Shown here piece after piece: positions 37,931 through 47,468 of a stretch of 64,000 bases of DNA (its first letter is position 1; each line of letters begins with the position of its first letter). The translations under genes and the position numbers were made by a program. The DNA is from Pseudonocardia sp. T1-2H (GTDB lineage: Bacteria > Actinomycetota > Actinomycetes > Mycobacteriales > Pseudonocardiaceae). Below the pieces are notes generated by a model that had not been told where the DNA came from, did no database searches, and worked only from the letters and a program-made list of their open reading frames with translations. The stretch is taken from NCBI RefSeq assembly GCF_038039215.1, contig NZ_JBBPCL010000001.1, positions 4,898,001-4,962,000 on the forward strand, written 5' to 3'.

Positions 37931-39521
37931 TCATCGGGAGCTGTGGTCCTCCGAGTCGTTCCACACCTCGAGCTCGTCGTCCGGGAAGCTCGAAGGTCTC
38001 GTCCGAGACGTCGGCGTCCCCGTCGTCCGCGGCCTGCCCGCCGAAGGTCTGCTCGTACTCGTAGCTCGCGCCCGCGGCCAGCTCCGCGTCCGACAGGTGC
38101 CGGCGACGGGCGTTGCGGGCCGCCTTGCGCTCGGTCGCGCTGAGGCGGTTGCTCTCCTGCTCGAGACGCCGGTCCGTGCCGCGCCCGGACATCACCATGG
38201 CGATACCGGCGGGCGTGCTGGGCTCCCAGTCGAACGTGACGTGCCCGATCGTGACCGGGCAGCCGGGCCGCGCACCGGCCTTGGCCAGCGCGTCCTCGAC
38301 CCCGAGCCGGGCCAGCCGGTCCCCGAGGTAGCCGACGGCCTCGTCGTTGTCGAACGAGGTCTGCCGGATCCAGCGCTCGGGCAGGGCGCCGCGGACGATG
38401 AACCCGCCCTCGAGCTCCCGGTCCTCCTCGACGGTGAAGCCCTGCTCGTCGACGGCGGCGGGCCGCAGGACGATCCGCGTGGCCTCCGCGACGGGCTGGG
38501 CCGCGCGGTAGGCAGCGACCTGCTCGGCCATGGCGAAGGAGAGCTCGCGCAGCCCGCTGCGGGTGGCGGTGGAGATGGCCAGCACCGGCCAGCCGAACCG
38601 TTCCCGCAGGTCCTCGGAGACGATCTCGACCATGTCCGCCGCGTCCGGGACGTCGATCTTGTTGAGGGCGATGAGCCGCGGCCGGTCCGCGAGCTCGCCA
38701 CCGAGGGCCGGGGTGTACCTCGCCAGCTCGTCCTCGAGGGCCTGGACGTCCGCGACGGGGTCCCGGCCGGGCTCGAAGGTGGCGCAGTCCACGACGTGGA
38801 CCAGCACCGAGCAACGCTCGATGTGCCGCAGGAAGTCCAGGCCGAGCCCGCGGCCCTCCGAGGCCCCGGGGATGAGGCCGGGGACGTCCGCGACGGTGTA
38901 GATCTGCTCGCCCGCGCTGACGACGCCGAGCTGCGGGACGAGCGTGGTGAACGGGTAGTCCGCGATCTTCGGACGGGCCGCGGAGAGCGCCGCGACCAGG
39001 GAGGACTTGCCCGCGGAGGGGAACCCGACGAGGCCAACGTCCGCCATCGAGCGCAGCTCGAGGACGAGGTCACGGGTCTCCCCCGGCTCGCCGAGCAGCG
39101 CGAACCCGGGGGCCTTGCGCGCGGCGGAGGCGAGCGCGGCGTTGCCGAGGCCGCCCCGGCCGCCCTCGGCCGCGATGAACCGGGTCCCGGGACCGACGAG
39201 GTCCGCGATGATGTTCCCGGCCTCGTCGAAGACGACCGTGCCGTCCGGGACGAGCATCTCCAGGTCGTCCGCGTTCGCGCCGGCCCGGAAGCCGCCCTGA
39301 CCCTGGGTGCCGTTCCTGGCCGCGGCGTGCGGCCGGTGGTGGAAGTCGAGCAGGGTGTGCACACCCGGGTCGACGACGAGGACCACCGAGCCCCCGCGGC
39401 CGCCGTTGCCCCCGTCGGGGCCGCCCAGCGGCTTGAACTTCTCTCGATGGACCGACGCGCAGCCGTTGCCGCCCGCCCCTGCGGTGGCGTGCACCACGAC
39501 CCGGTCGACGAACCGCGACAT
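37931..39521 (-). CDS. obg: Obg-family GTPase; last residues displaced by a one-base frameshift at 37983-37985
   Basis: The Obg glycine-rich fold ([26 protein letters not shown]) is followed by the G domain with [42 protein letters not shown] and SAT-type G5. A C-terminal OCT domain follows. It links GTP level to ribosome assembly and stress and is essential in most bacteria. ATG 39521 has AGGAGAA five bases upstream. As given, the frame reads past FELP into 37848. With one base fewer at 37983-37985 it ends [20 protein letters not shown] at 37931 (about 529 residues), an acidic tail typical of the family. Confidence 0.94.
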
Positions 39522-39541
39522 CGTTCTTCTCCTGTACATGA

Positions 39542-39583
39542 GAGAACGGCGGACCCTCCCGGTAGGGACGGCCCGCCGTTCTC
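39542..39583 (-). terminator. Stem-loop between rpmA and obg
   Basis: GAGAACGGCGG (39542-39552) pairs perfectly with CCGCCGTTCTC (39573-39583) around a 20-base loop that can fold further (CCCT with AGGG). It starts 25 bases after the rpmA stop on the minus strand and ends 21 bases before the obg start. It may partly terminate the ribosomal-protein transcript and lower obg-proB expression relative to L21/L27. Confidence 0.65.
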
Positions 39584-39607
39584 GGTGCTGATCAGGGTGT
39601 GCGGGCC

Positions 39608-39865
39608 TCAGACCTGCGCCGGCACCACGTTGATGACCTTGCGGCCACGGCGGGTGCCGAACTCCACCGCGCCCTCGACGAGCGCGAACAACGTGTCGTC
39701 GCTGCCGCGGCCCACGCCGGTGCCCGGGTGGAACTTGGTGCCGCGCTGGCGGATGAGGATCTCGCCGGCGTTGACGGCCTGGCCGCCGAACCGCTTGACC
39801 CCGAGCCGCTGTGCGTTCGAGTCCCGACCGTTGCGGGAGCTGGACGCACCCTTCTTGTGTGCCAT
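39608..39865 (-). CDS. rpmA: 50S ribosomal protein L27
   Basis: 85 residues beginning [19 protein letters not shown], the universal L27 start; its N-terminal tail reaches the peptidyl-transferase centre. [20 protein letters not shown] is canonical. No cleavable N-terminal extension of the Firmicute type. Starts 12 bases after rplU and shares its promoter. Confidence 0.98.
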   Translation of the reverse strand: MAHKKGASSSRNGRDSNAQRLGVKRFGGQAVNAGEILIRQRGTKFHPGTGVGRGSDDTLFALVEGAVEFGTRRGRKVINVVPAQV

Positions 39866-39877
39866 GGTGCGTCTCCC

Positions 39878-40186
39878 TTACTGGCTGATGCCGGTGACCT
39901 GGACCTTCGTCAGCGGCTGACGGTGCCCCTGACGCTTGTGGTACCCGGTCTTGTTCTTGAACTTGTGAATGCGGATCTTCGGGCCCTTGGTGTGCTCGAC
40001 GACCGTGGCGGTCACCGAGGCCTTGGCCAGCGCATCCACATCGGTGGTCAGCTGGTCGCCGTCCACGAGCAGCACGGCGGGCAGGCTGATCTCGGCGCCG
40101 GGCTCACCGTCGATCTTCTCGACGGTGACCACGTCGTCGACGGCCACCTTGTACTGCTTACCGCCGGTCTTGACGATCGCGTACAT
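39878..40186 (-). CDS. rplU: 50S ribosomal protein L21
   Basis: 102 residues from ATG 40186 ([20 protein letters not shown]), ending [13 protein letters not shown]. It binds 23S rRNA during 50S assembly. The frame is open to 40246 but the longer N-terminus does not fit the family. First gene of the rplU-rpmA-(obg-proB) cluster, transcribed from the promoter at 40296-40325. Confidence 0.98.
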   Translation of the reverse strand: MYAIVKTGGKQYKVAVDDVVTVEKIDGEPGAEISLPAVLLVDGDQLTTDVDALAKASVTATVVEHTKGPKIRIHKFKNKTGYHKRQGHRQPLTKVQVTGISQ

Positions 40187-40295
40187 CGTTGACGCACGAC
40201 TCCTGAATATCGGGGGACTGAGGCGCGCTGGTCGCGCGCAGGCCACCTGCCGGAGACGTCGGACGACGCCCGCCTGCCATGGCTCCTTGCATCCC

Positions 40296-40325
40296 AGGGT
40301 ACGGAAGGGTGATTCGCAGGGTCAA
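40296..40325 (-). promoter_or_regulatory. Promoter of rplU-rpmA
   Basis: On the minus strand TTGACC (40325-40320) and TACCCT (40301-40296) are 18 bases apart, a good match to principal-sigma boxes. The -35 box overlaps the TGA stop codon of rne (40322-40324), which is transcribed in the same direction. The leader to the rplU ATG would be about 105 bases. No L21-binding leader consensus was recognised. Confidence 0.65.
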
Positions 40326-43300
40326 ACCGGGTCCCCCCCGTTCGTCCCTGCCGTGTTCTCGGCGCTCACGTTCTCAGCGCTCGGGTTCTCGCTGCCTGTG
40401 GTGTCGCTGCCGGTCCCCGCCTCCACGGGCGGGCCCGCGGGTCGCGACGCCGCGCGACGGGACCGCCGTGGCCGCGTGGTGACGGCCGCAGGCTCCGGCT
40501 GGACCGGAACGGGCGCCGTGACGACGGCGACCTCACTGCCGGCGTCGACGGTACCCGTGCCGTTCGGCGTGCCGCCGGCCGGTGCGGTCAGGACGGCGGC
40601 CTCGGCGCCCGCCGGGGCGCCCGCGGACCGGGTGACCCGGGCCCGCTTGCGCCGCTCGGGCTTGGCGGGCGGCGTCTCCGGCTCGACGGTCGGGGCGTGG
40701 GAGTGCCCGTTGAGGTTCCCGTCGGTGACGGGGGCCTCGGCCGGCGCGGGGGCGTCGGGTACGGGAGCGCTCGGGGCCGCGGACTCCGCGACCTCGACGG
40801 CACCGTTCGTGGCGTCGACCGGCACCTCGGCCCGCTCCTCCCGGCGACGGCTCCGCCGCCGGCCACGCGAGGGTGCCTCCTCGGACGGGGCCTCCTCGGA
40901 AGGGGCCTCCTGCGCCTGCGCCGGAGCGACGGACGTGTCCTCGGCCGGCGTGTCCTCGACCGGCGGGACGGCGGGCGTCCCGGTCTCGACAGCGGCCGCG
41001 GCGGCCTTCTCCGTGCTGCGGCTCGCGGCGGCGACCGCCGCGGCACCGGCGACGGCGGCGACCACGTTCGGCGCGGTCACCTCGTTCACCGTGTCGACCG
41101 GCGCCTTCTCGACCGGCGCCTCCTCGACCGGGGCCGGCGTGCGGTCCTGGTCCTGGTCCCCGCCCCTGCGGCCGCGGTTCCGGCGGCGTCCGCCGACCTC
41201 GCCGCTGCCCGACCTGTTGTCGGAGCCGTTCGCCTGGCCGTTGGTCGAGCCGGGCCCGTGGTCCTGGCGCGCCTGCTCCACCGGGTCCGTCGTGATCACG
41301 ACGCCGCGACCCCGGCAGTGCTCGCAGGGCGCGGAGAAGTGCTCGAGCAGCCCGCCCCCGACCCGCTTGCGGGTCATCTGGACCAGGCCGAGCGAGGTGA
41401 CCTCGGCGACCTGGTGCCGCGTGCGGTCCCGGGCCAGGCACTCGGTGAGCCGGCGCAGGACCAGGTCCCGGTTGGCCTCGAGCACCATGTCGATGAAGTC
41501 GATGACGATGATGCCGCCGATGTCCCGGAGCCGGAGCTGGCGGACGATCTCCTCCGCCGCCTCCAGGTTGTTCCGGGTGACGGTCTCCTCGAGGTTGCCC
41601 CCGGAGCCGGTGAACTTGCCGGTGTTGACGTCGACGACGGTCATCGCCTCGGTCCGGTCGATCACCAGCGTGCCGCCCGAGGGCAGCCAGACCTTGCGGT
41701 CCAGGGCCTTGAGCAGCTGCTCGTCGATCCGGTACTCGGCGAAGACGTCCTTGGGTCCCACGTGGCGGTGCAGCCGTTCCTTCAGTTCTGGCGCGACGTG
41801 CCCGATGTAGGCCGACACGGTCTCCCAGGCCTCGTCGCCGGAGACGACCAGCGCGGTAAAGTCCTCGTTGAACTGGTCCCGCACGACCTTGACCAGCAGG
41901 TCCGGCTCCTCGTACAGGAGCGTCGGCGCCTTGGGCCTGTTCGGGCCGGTCTTCTCGGACTTCTCCTTGACGACCTCCCACTGCGCCTGCAGCCGGCGGA
42001 CGTCGCGCTCCAGCGCCTCGTGGCTGACGCCCTCGGAAGCGGTGCGGATGATCACCCCGGCCTCGCTGGGGACGATCTCCTTGAGCATGTCCTTGAGCCG
42101 CTTGCGCTCGACGTCGGGCAGCTTGCGGCTGATCCCCGCTGCGCCACCGGACGGCACGTAGACGAGGAACCGGCCGGCCAGGCTGATCTGCGTGGTGAGC
42201 CGCGCACCCTTGTGCCCGATCGGGTCCTTCGTGACCTGCACGAGGACGCTGTCGCCGCTGCTCAGCGCCTGCTCGATGCGCCGGGCCTTGCCGTTGAGCC
42301 CGGCCGCGTCCCAGTCCACCTCGCCGGCGTAGAGCACGGCGTTGCGGCCGCGCCCGATGTCGACGAACGCCGCCTCCATGCTGGGCAGCACGTTCTGCAC
42401 GCGGCCCAGGTAGATGTTGCCGACGATCGACTTGCTGGTGTTGCCGGTCTTGTCGTTCCCGCCGGAGCCGGCACTGGCCACGAAGTGCTCGACGAGGATG
42501 TCGTCCTCGAGCACGCCGATCTCGGTGCGCGAACCCTCCTGGCGGACGACCATCGTGCGGTCGACGCTCTCCCGACGGGCCAGGAACTCGGCCTCGGACA
42601 GGATCGGGACGCGGCGGCGCCCGGCGTCCCGCCCGTCCCGGCGGCGCTGGCGCTTGGCCTCGAGCCGGGTGGAGCCGCGGACGCTCTGCACGCCGTCGTC
42701 CGAGTCGTCCCGGGTGTCCCGCTCGCGGGTCTCCCGCGGCGCCCGGACCCGGGTGACGGTGTTGGGCGGGTCGTCGTCGGTGCGGTCGTCCGCCCCGTCC
42801 CCGGAGCCCTTGCGACGGCGACGGCGGCGACGGCGACGCGTGCCGCCGGCGTCCGCGCCGTCGGTCTCGTCCTCGGTGTCCTCGGAGTCGTCCGAGTCCT
42901 CGGCCTCCTGCTCGGCGGCGGCCGGCTCGGCCGCCACCCGCTCGGGGGCGTCCGCGGTGCTCTCGGCCTGCTCGTCGACGGAGTCCGGCTCGCCGTTCTC
43001 CTCGTCCTGGCCCTTGCCGCGGCCACGGCCACGGCGTCCGCGACGACGACGACGGCGGCTGTCCTCGTCGGAGTCCTGGTCCTGGTCCGCGTCCTCGGGG
43101 CCGGTGGTCGAGGGCCCCTCGGCCTCCTCCTCCGGGGCGGGGGCCGGCACGGCGGGCGTCTCGGCGGCGGGTTCCTCGACCGGCTCGGCGGCCTTGCGGC
43201 GCGAGCGGGCGGGCTTGGCCGCGGGCGGCTGGAAGACGGCGGCCGGCGGCGCGAACAGCGGCGCCAGCGGGCCGGTCTTCTCCGCGGGCGCGGCGGCGTC

Positions 43301-43636
43301 CTCCACCTCGCCGGCGGGGGCTGCAGCGGGCTCCACGACCGGCGCGGCCTCCTCGATGACCGGGTCGGCCGGGCTCTCCGCGAGGACCGGGCTCTCCGGT
43401 GCGGCGGCACCGCCGGAGTCCGGCACGAGGGCCGAGACGACCTGCTCGGCCGTCTTCCGGTCGACGCTGGACTGGGCGCTGCGCGCCGCGTTGCCGAGAT
43501 CGGCGAGCGCGGTGAGCACCTCCTTGCTCGTGCGTCCGATCAGCTTCGCGAGGGCGTGCACCCGCAGCTTCTCGGGCAGCTCGGGCAGGGGGACAGGCCC
43601 ACCGGAATCCCCGGTAGGCGCATCGTTGATCGACAT
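40322..43636 (-). CDS. rne: Ribonuclease E/G
   Basis: 1,104 residues. An N-terminal helical motif (LRVHALAKLIGRTSKEVLTALADLG) precedes about 250 residues of alternating acidic and Arg-rich low-complexity sequence. The catalytic half (about 345-790) has an S1 domain (GNIYLGRVQNVLPSMEAAFVDIG), the metal site VDVNTG and IDFIDM, and the Zn-link CEHCRGRG. A second low-complexity arm, rich in Pro/Ala/Glu, ends the protein. It initiates mRNA decay and processes rRNA; the disordered arms probably scaffold a degradosome. Start ATG 43636 with GGAGCTGAATG context. Confidence 0.95.
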   Translation of the reverse strand: MSINDAPTGDSGGPVPLPELPEKLRVHALAKLIGRTSKEVLTALADLGNAARSAQSSVDRKTAEQVVSALVPDSGGAAAPESPVLAESPADPVIEEAAPVVEPAAAPAGEVEDAAAPAEKTGPLAPLFAPPAAVFQPPAAKPARSRRKAAEPVEEPAAETPAVPAPAPEEEAEGPSTTGPEDADQDQDSDEDSRRRRRRGRRGRGRGKGQDEENGEPDSVDEQAESTADAPERVAAEPAAAEQEAEDSDDSEDTEDETDGADAGGTRRRRRRRRRKGSGDGADDRTDDDPPNTVTRVRAPRETRERDTRDDSDDGVQSVRGSTRLEAKRQRRRDGRDAGRRRVPILSEAEFLARRESVDRTMVVRQEGSRTEIGVLEDDILVEHFVASAGSGGNDKTGNTSKSIVGNIYLGRVQNVLPSMEAAFVDIGRGRNAVLYAGEVDWDAAGLNGKARRIEQALSSGDSVLVQVTKDPIGHKGARLTTQISLAGRFLVYVPSGGAAGISRKLPDVERKRLKDMLKEIVPSEAGVIIRTASEGVSHEALERDVRRLQAQWEVVKEKSEKTGPNRPKAPTLLYEEPDLLVKVVRDQFNEDFTALVVSGDEAWETVSAYIGHVAPELKERLHRHVGPKDVFAEYRIDEQLLKALDRKVWLPSGGTLVIDRTEAMTVVDVNTGKFTGSGGNLEETVTRNNLEAAEEIVRQLRLRDIGGIIVIDFIDMVLEANRDLVLRRLTECLARDRTRHQVAEVTSLGLVQMTRKRVGGGLLEHFSAPCEHCRGRGVVITTDPVEQARQDHGPGSTNGQANGSDNRSGSGEVGGRRRNRGRRGGDQDQDRTPAPVEEAPVEKAPVDTVNEVTAPNVVAAVAGAAAVAAASRSTEKAAAAAVETGTPAVPPVEDTPAEDTSVAPAQAQEAPSEEAPSEEAPSRGRRRSRRREERAEVPVDATNGAVEVAESAAPSAPVPDAPAPAEAPVTDGNLNGHSHAPTVEPETPPAKPERRKRARVTRSAGAPAGAEAAVLTAPAGGTPNGTGTVDAGSEVAVVTAPVPVQPEPAAVTTRPRRSRRAASRPAGPPVEAGTGSDTTGSENPSAENVSAENTAGTNGGDPV

Positions 43637-43817
43637 TCAGCTCCTTCGCCCCCGGGCGCCCTCGGGTCAGAAGGCGGCCGCGCAGGGGCCGTACGCGTTC
43701 TCTCCCCACGCGGTGCGGGGGAGCAATCCTGTGGACAGCTAGCCGGCGGTGCTCGACGGCGTGCCACGAGCTTCGTCACCGGCCCGGTGGCGGGCCGGCG
43801 ACGCACCGAACCGGCGG

Positions 43818-44627
43818 TCAAGCCTGGGCGGTGACCCGGCCAGGACCGAGAGGATCGGCGAGGGCACCCCGGTCGTCGAGCAGGCCCTGGGCCATCCGGG
43901 TCGCCTTCGCGGGCACCGGTGGCTTCAGCCCTGCGACAACGTCGAGTGCACCCAACACGTCGTCGGGTCGAACGGCGGGTGTCGTCTGCCGTACGACCGC
44001 TCCCAGTATCGCACATTCGGCGGACGAAGCGGCCACTCCAGGTGTGACACCGCTGTTGCCGTCGTCGTCCACCGGCCCCGTGGAGCCGTCGGAAACGGAC
44101 GCGGAGACGAGCGCCGCACGCACGTCGACCTGGCGTCTCCCGTTCGGTGTGACGCGTTCGACGATCAACGTCTCCCGCGCCAGCAAGGCGTCGAGCGCCG
44201 CGCGCGCCGCGGCCGGTGCGACGCCCGGGAGCGCGATGGACCAGGAGCTCGCGTCGATCCGGTCCGCGAGCGAGGGCGGGGTGGCGACGACGGCCTCGAG
44301 GATGTCCAGCCCGACCGGGAGTACGGCGTCCAGCGCCGACCGGACGGTCTCCGGCTCGACCGGACGGGTGAGCCCGATCTCGAAGTACTCGGCCTCGCTC
44401 GCCGATCCGGTGGGCGCGGCCCCGATCCACGAGATGCGCGGGTGCGGGCTGAAGCCGTGGGAGTGCGACACCGGGACGCCGGACCGGCGGACCGCCCGCT
44501 CGACGCTGCGGGCGACGTCGCGGTGGGACAGGAAGCGCAACCGGCCCCGCTTGGCGAAGCGCACGCGGATCCGCTGCACCGTGGGGGGTGCGGGGTTCGC
44601 GGCCTCCCCGGGCCGGACTCGTGCCAT
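43818..44627 (-). CDS. TIGR03936 (DUF2344) radical-SAM-associated protein
   Basis: 269 residues. VRFAKRGRLRFLSHRDVARSVERAVRRSGVPVSHSHGFSPHPRISW is the signature opening of the family, whose role is unknown. Members are encoded next to or fused with TIGR03960 radical SAM proteins, as here. From about residue 190 the sequence becomes Ser/Gly/Asp-rich and then Ala-rich, an actinobacterial tail. Start ATG 44627. Confidence 0.88.
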   Translation of the reverse strand: MARVRPGEAANPAPPTVQRIRVRFAKRGRLRFLSHRDVARSVERAVRRSGVPVSHSHGFSPHPRISWIGAAPTGSASEAEYFEIGLTRPVEPETVRSALDAVLPVGLDILEAVVATPPSLADRIDASSWSIALPGVAPAAARAALDALLARETLIVERVTPNGRRQVDVRAALVSASVSDGSTGPVDDDGNSGVTPGVAASSAECAILGAVVRQTTPAVRPDDVLGALDVVAGLKPPVPAKATRMAQGLLDDRGALADPLGPGRVTAQA

Positions 44628-44672
44628 GTGCTCCAGCGTACGAGCCCGGCCCGGGAGGGCGTGCGGCGGACC

Positions 44673-44864
44673 TCAGTCCCCGGGCCCGGGATCGTCGACG
44701 GGGCGGTCGGCCCGCACCGGGTCCTCGCCGGTGAGGCCCTCCCGTTCGGCCGCGACGGCGAGGACGCTTGCCCACGCGGTGGGGGATGTCCGGCGGTCCC
44801 GTGCGCCCGCGTGGAGACCGGCGCGGATCTCCGGACGCCAGGTCCGCGGTGCCCGGCTCGCCAT
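44673..44864 (-). CDS. Possible small hypothetical protein (63 residues)
   Basis: Begins MASRAPRTWRPEIRAGLHAG and ends acidic (DRPVDDPGPGD). Lies in the 280-base gap between two genes transcribed the same way. No motif was recognised and no clear ribosome-binding site, so it may be spurious. Confidence 0.3.
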   Translation of the reverse strand: MASRAPRTWRPEIRAGLHAGARDRRTSPTAWASVLAVAAEREGLTGEDPVRADRPVDDPGPGD

Positions 44865-44909
44865 CGGGAGCCGGTGCCGGTGTCCGGATGATCCGTCTCG
44901 GCGGAGAAC

Positions 44910-47381
44910 TCAGCCGGGGTGGAACTCGCCGGGGTCGAGCGCGAGGAGCGTCTCCCCCGCCGGCCGGAAACCGGCGCGCCGGTAGAACTCGAGACTGCGC
45001 GCGGTCGGGGCGAGGACGAGGCGCCGGTAGCGGCGCTCCCGGGCGTGCACGATCACGGCCTCCAGCAGCGCCTGCGGGACGCCCTGGTCCGAGAACGCGT
45101 TCAGCACGAACGCGTTGCCGACCTGGCCGACCCGGCCGCCGCGCCCGCCCGGACGCGGCATGTGCACGATCTCGACGACGTTGATCGAACCGATCGCGGT
45201 GTACCCGGAACGCTCGGAACCGACCTCGGCCAGCCAGAACGTCCGTCGCGGCTGCTCGGTGCGCCACCACTGCTCGAAGCCGGCCTCGAAGCCCGGGTCG
45301 TCGACGGGCCGGCCGGTCCGCTCCTCGACCCACACGCGGCGGAGCTGGGCGAGAGCGGCGCCGTCCCGCTCGTCCGCGACCCGGACGCCGATCGTCCTGG
45401 AGCCGGGGGCCTCACGTGCACCGGGGCCGAGCTCGGCACCCAGCTCCCGCCCGACCGGGTTCACCACCGTCAGCGGGAGCAGGGTCGTCCCGCTGGGCCC
45501 GACCTCGATGTCCGCACCGGTCGACGGGCAGACGCCGCAGTCGAAGCAGGGGGTCCAGCGGCAGTCGTCCTGCTCGTTGCCGGCCAGCGCGTCCTGCCAG
45601 TCGTCCCAGAGCCAGTCCCGCTCCAGCCCGGAGTCCAGGTGGTCCCACGGGAGGGCCTCGTCGCCGTCGCGCTCGCGAGTGGTGAACCAGGCCAGCGAGA
45701 CACCCCTCGGCTCGAGCTCGGCCGCCGCGGCGTCGATCCAGCGCTGGTAGGAGAAGTGCTCGCTCCAGCCGTCGAACCGGCCGCCCTCGCGCCAGACCCG
45801 TTCGATCACCGCGCCGACCCGGCGGTCGCCGCGGGCGAGCAGGCCTTCGATCAGCGACGGCTGGCCGTCGTGGTAGCGCATGCCGATGTTGCGGCCGATC
45901 TTCCGGTCGCTGTTGACGGCCTCGCGCAGCTTGCGCAGCCGGGCGTCGACGACGTCCGGGTGGGCCTGCGCGGCCCACTGGAACGGGGTGTGCGGCTTGG
46001 GCACGAACCCGCCGATGGAGATGGTGCAGCGGACGTCGTTGCGGCCCGACGCGGCGCGGCCGGCCTTGATCACGCGGTGCGCCATGCCCGCGATCTCCAG
46101 GACGTCCTCGTCCTCCTCGGTGGGCAGCCCGCACATGAAGTAGAGCTTGACCTGCCGCCAGCCCTGCGCGAACGCCTCGGAGACGGTGCGGATGAGGTCC
46201 TCCTCCGACACCATCTTGTTGATCACACGCCGGATCCGCTCGGAGCCGCCCTCGGGGGCGAAGGTGAGCCCGGAGCGGCGGCCGTTTCGGGAGATCTCGT
46301 TCGCGAGGTCGATGTTGAAGGCGTCCACGCGCGTGCTCGGCAGGGAGAGCGACGTGTTCGAGCCCTCGTACCGGTCCGCGAGGCCCTTGGTGATCTCGGC
46401 GATCTCGGAGTGGTCCGCACTGCTCAGCGACAGCAGGCCCACCTCGTCGAACCCGGACGCGCGCACCGCCTTGTCGACCATCTCACCGATGCCCTGCAGG
46501 GACCGCTCGCGGACCGGGCGGGTGATCATCCCGGCCTGGCAGAAGCGGCAGCCGCGGGTGCAGCCGCGGAAGATCTCGACGCTGGCGCGCTCGTGCACGG
46601 TCTCGGCCAGCGGGACCAGCGGCGCCTTCGGGTAGGGCCACTCGTCGAGGTCGCTGGTGGTGCGCTTCTGGACCGTGGCCGGGACGCGCTCGTCGGTGGG
46701 GGTGACGCTCTCGATCGCGCCGTCGTCGCCGTAGGTGACCTCGTAGAGCGACGGGACGTAGCAGCCGTCCGTGCGGCTCAGCCGGAGCAGCAGCTCGGCG
46801 CGGCCACCGGACCGTCCCTCGGCCTTCCACGCCTTGACGACGTCCGTGATGTCCCCGACGACCTCCTCGCCGTCACCCAGCACCGCGACGTCCACGAAAT
46901 CCGCAATCGGCTCCGGGTTGAACGCCGCGTGCCCGCCGGCGACGACGACGGGGTGGCTCTCGTCCCGGTCCCGCGCGTGCAGCGGGACGCCGGCCAGGTC
47001 CAGCGTCGTGAGGAGGTTCGTGTAGCCGAGCTCGGTGGAGAAGGACACGCCGAGCAGGTCGAACGCGCCGACCGGGCGGTGCGTGTCCACGGTGAAGGCG
47101 GGGACGCGGTGCTCCCGCATGAGGGCCTCGAGGTCCGGCCAGACCGCGTAGCAGCGCTCGGCGAGGGCGTCGGGACGCTCGTTGAGGACCTCGTAGAGGA
47201 TCATGATGCCCTGGTTGGGCAGGCCGACCTCGTAGGCGTCGGGGTACATCAGCGCCCAGTGGACCTCGGCGGTGTCCCAGTCCTTGGCTTGAGCGTTGAG
47301 CTCACCGCCGACGTACTGCACGGGCTTGGACACCCGGGGCAGCAGGGGCTCCAGGGCGGGGAAGACGGACGCGGGGCTCAC
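44910..47381 (-). CDS. TIGR03960 B12-binding-like radical SAM protein fused to a GNAT acetyltransferase
   Basis: 823 residues from GTG 47381. Residues 1-200 form a B12-binding-like domain (DAYEVGLPNQGIMILYEVLNE). The radical SAM cluster is Cys274, Cys278, Cys281 in FRGCTRGCRFCQAG. The usual family end (CFDCGVCP, then LLPLTVVN) falls near residue 645. In frame, after a 25-residue linker, a GNAT domain follows: VRVADERDGAALAQLRRVW, NAFVLNAFSDQGVPQALLEAV and APTARSLEFYRRAGFRPAGE. The domains are separate genes in most relatives I know of. No stop or alternate-frame junction explains the join, so I read it as a real fusion. Confidence 0.85.
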   Translation of the reverse strand: MSPASVFPALEPLLPRVSKPVQYVGGELNAQAKDWDTAEVHWALMYPDAYEVGLPNQGIMILYEVLNERPDALAERCYAVWPDLEALMREHRVPAFTVDTHRPVGAFDLLGVSFSTELGYTNLLTTLDLAGVPLHARDRDESHPVVVAGGHAAFNPEPIADFVDVAVLGDGEEVVGDITDVVKAWKAEGRSGGRAELLLRLSRTDGCYVPSLYEVTYGDDGAIESVTPTDERVPATVQKRTTSDLDEWPYPKAPLVPLAETVHERASVEIFRGCTRGCRFCQAGMITRPVRERSLQGIGEMVDKAVRASGFDEVGLLSLSSADHSEIAEITKGLADRYEGSNTSLSLPSTRVDAFNIDLANEISRNGRRSGLTFAPEGGSERIRRVINKMVSEEDLIRTVSEAFAQGWRQVKLYFMCGLPTEEDEDVLEIAGMAHRVIKAGRAASGRNDVRCTISIGGFVPKPHTPFQWAAQAHPDVVDARLRKLREAVNSDRKIGRNIGMRYHDGQPSLIEGLLARGDRRVGAVIERVWREGGRFDGWSEHFSYQRWIDAAAAELEPRGVSLAWFTTRERDGDEALPWDHLDSGLERDWLWDDWQDALAGNEQDDCRWTPCFDCGVCPSTGADIEVGPSGTTLLPLTVVNPVGRELGAELGPGAREAPGSRTIGVRVADERDGAALAQLRRVWVEERTGRPVDDPGFEAGFEQWWRTEQPRRTFWLAEVGSERSGYTAIGSINVVEIVHMPRPGGRGGRVGQVGNAFVLNAFSDQGVPQALLEAVIVHARERRYRRLVLAPTARSLEFYRRAGFRPAGETLLALDPGEFHPG

Positions 47382-47468
47382 GCCGACCCAGGGTAGCCCC
47401 GCGCCACGGCGGCTCGCCGACCGGGCGAACCAGCCACGACCACCCCGCGTGTCGGGGTCGCCCACCCT

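Noticed and set aside
40697..43834. A 1,045-codon plus-strand open frame
   Set aside because: It is antisense to rne, has no domain and is Arg/Gly/Val-rich, the usual shadow of GC-rich coding DNA.
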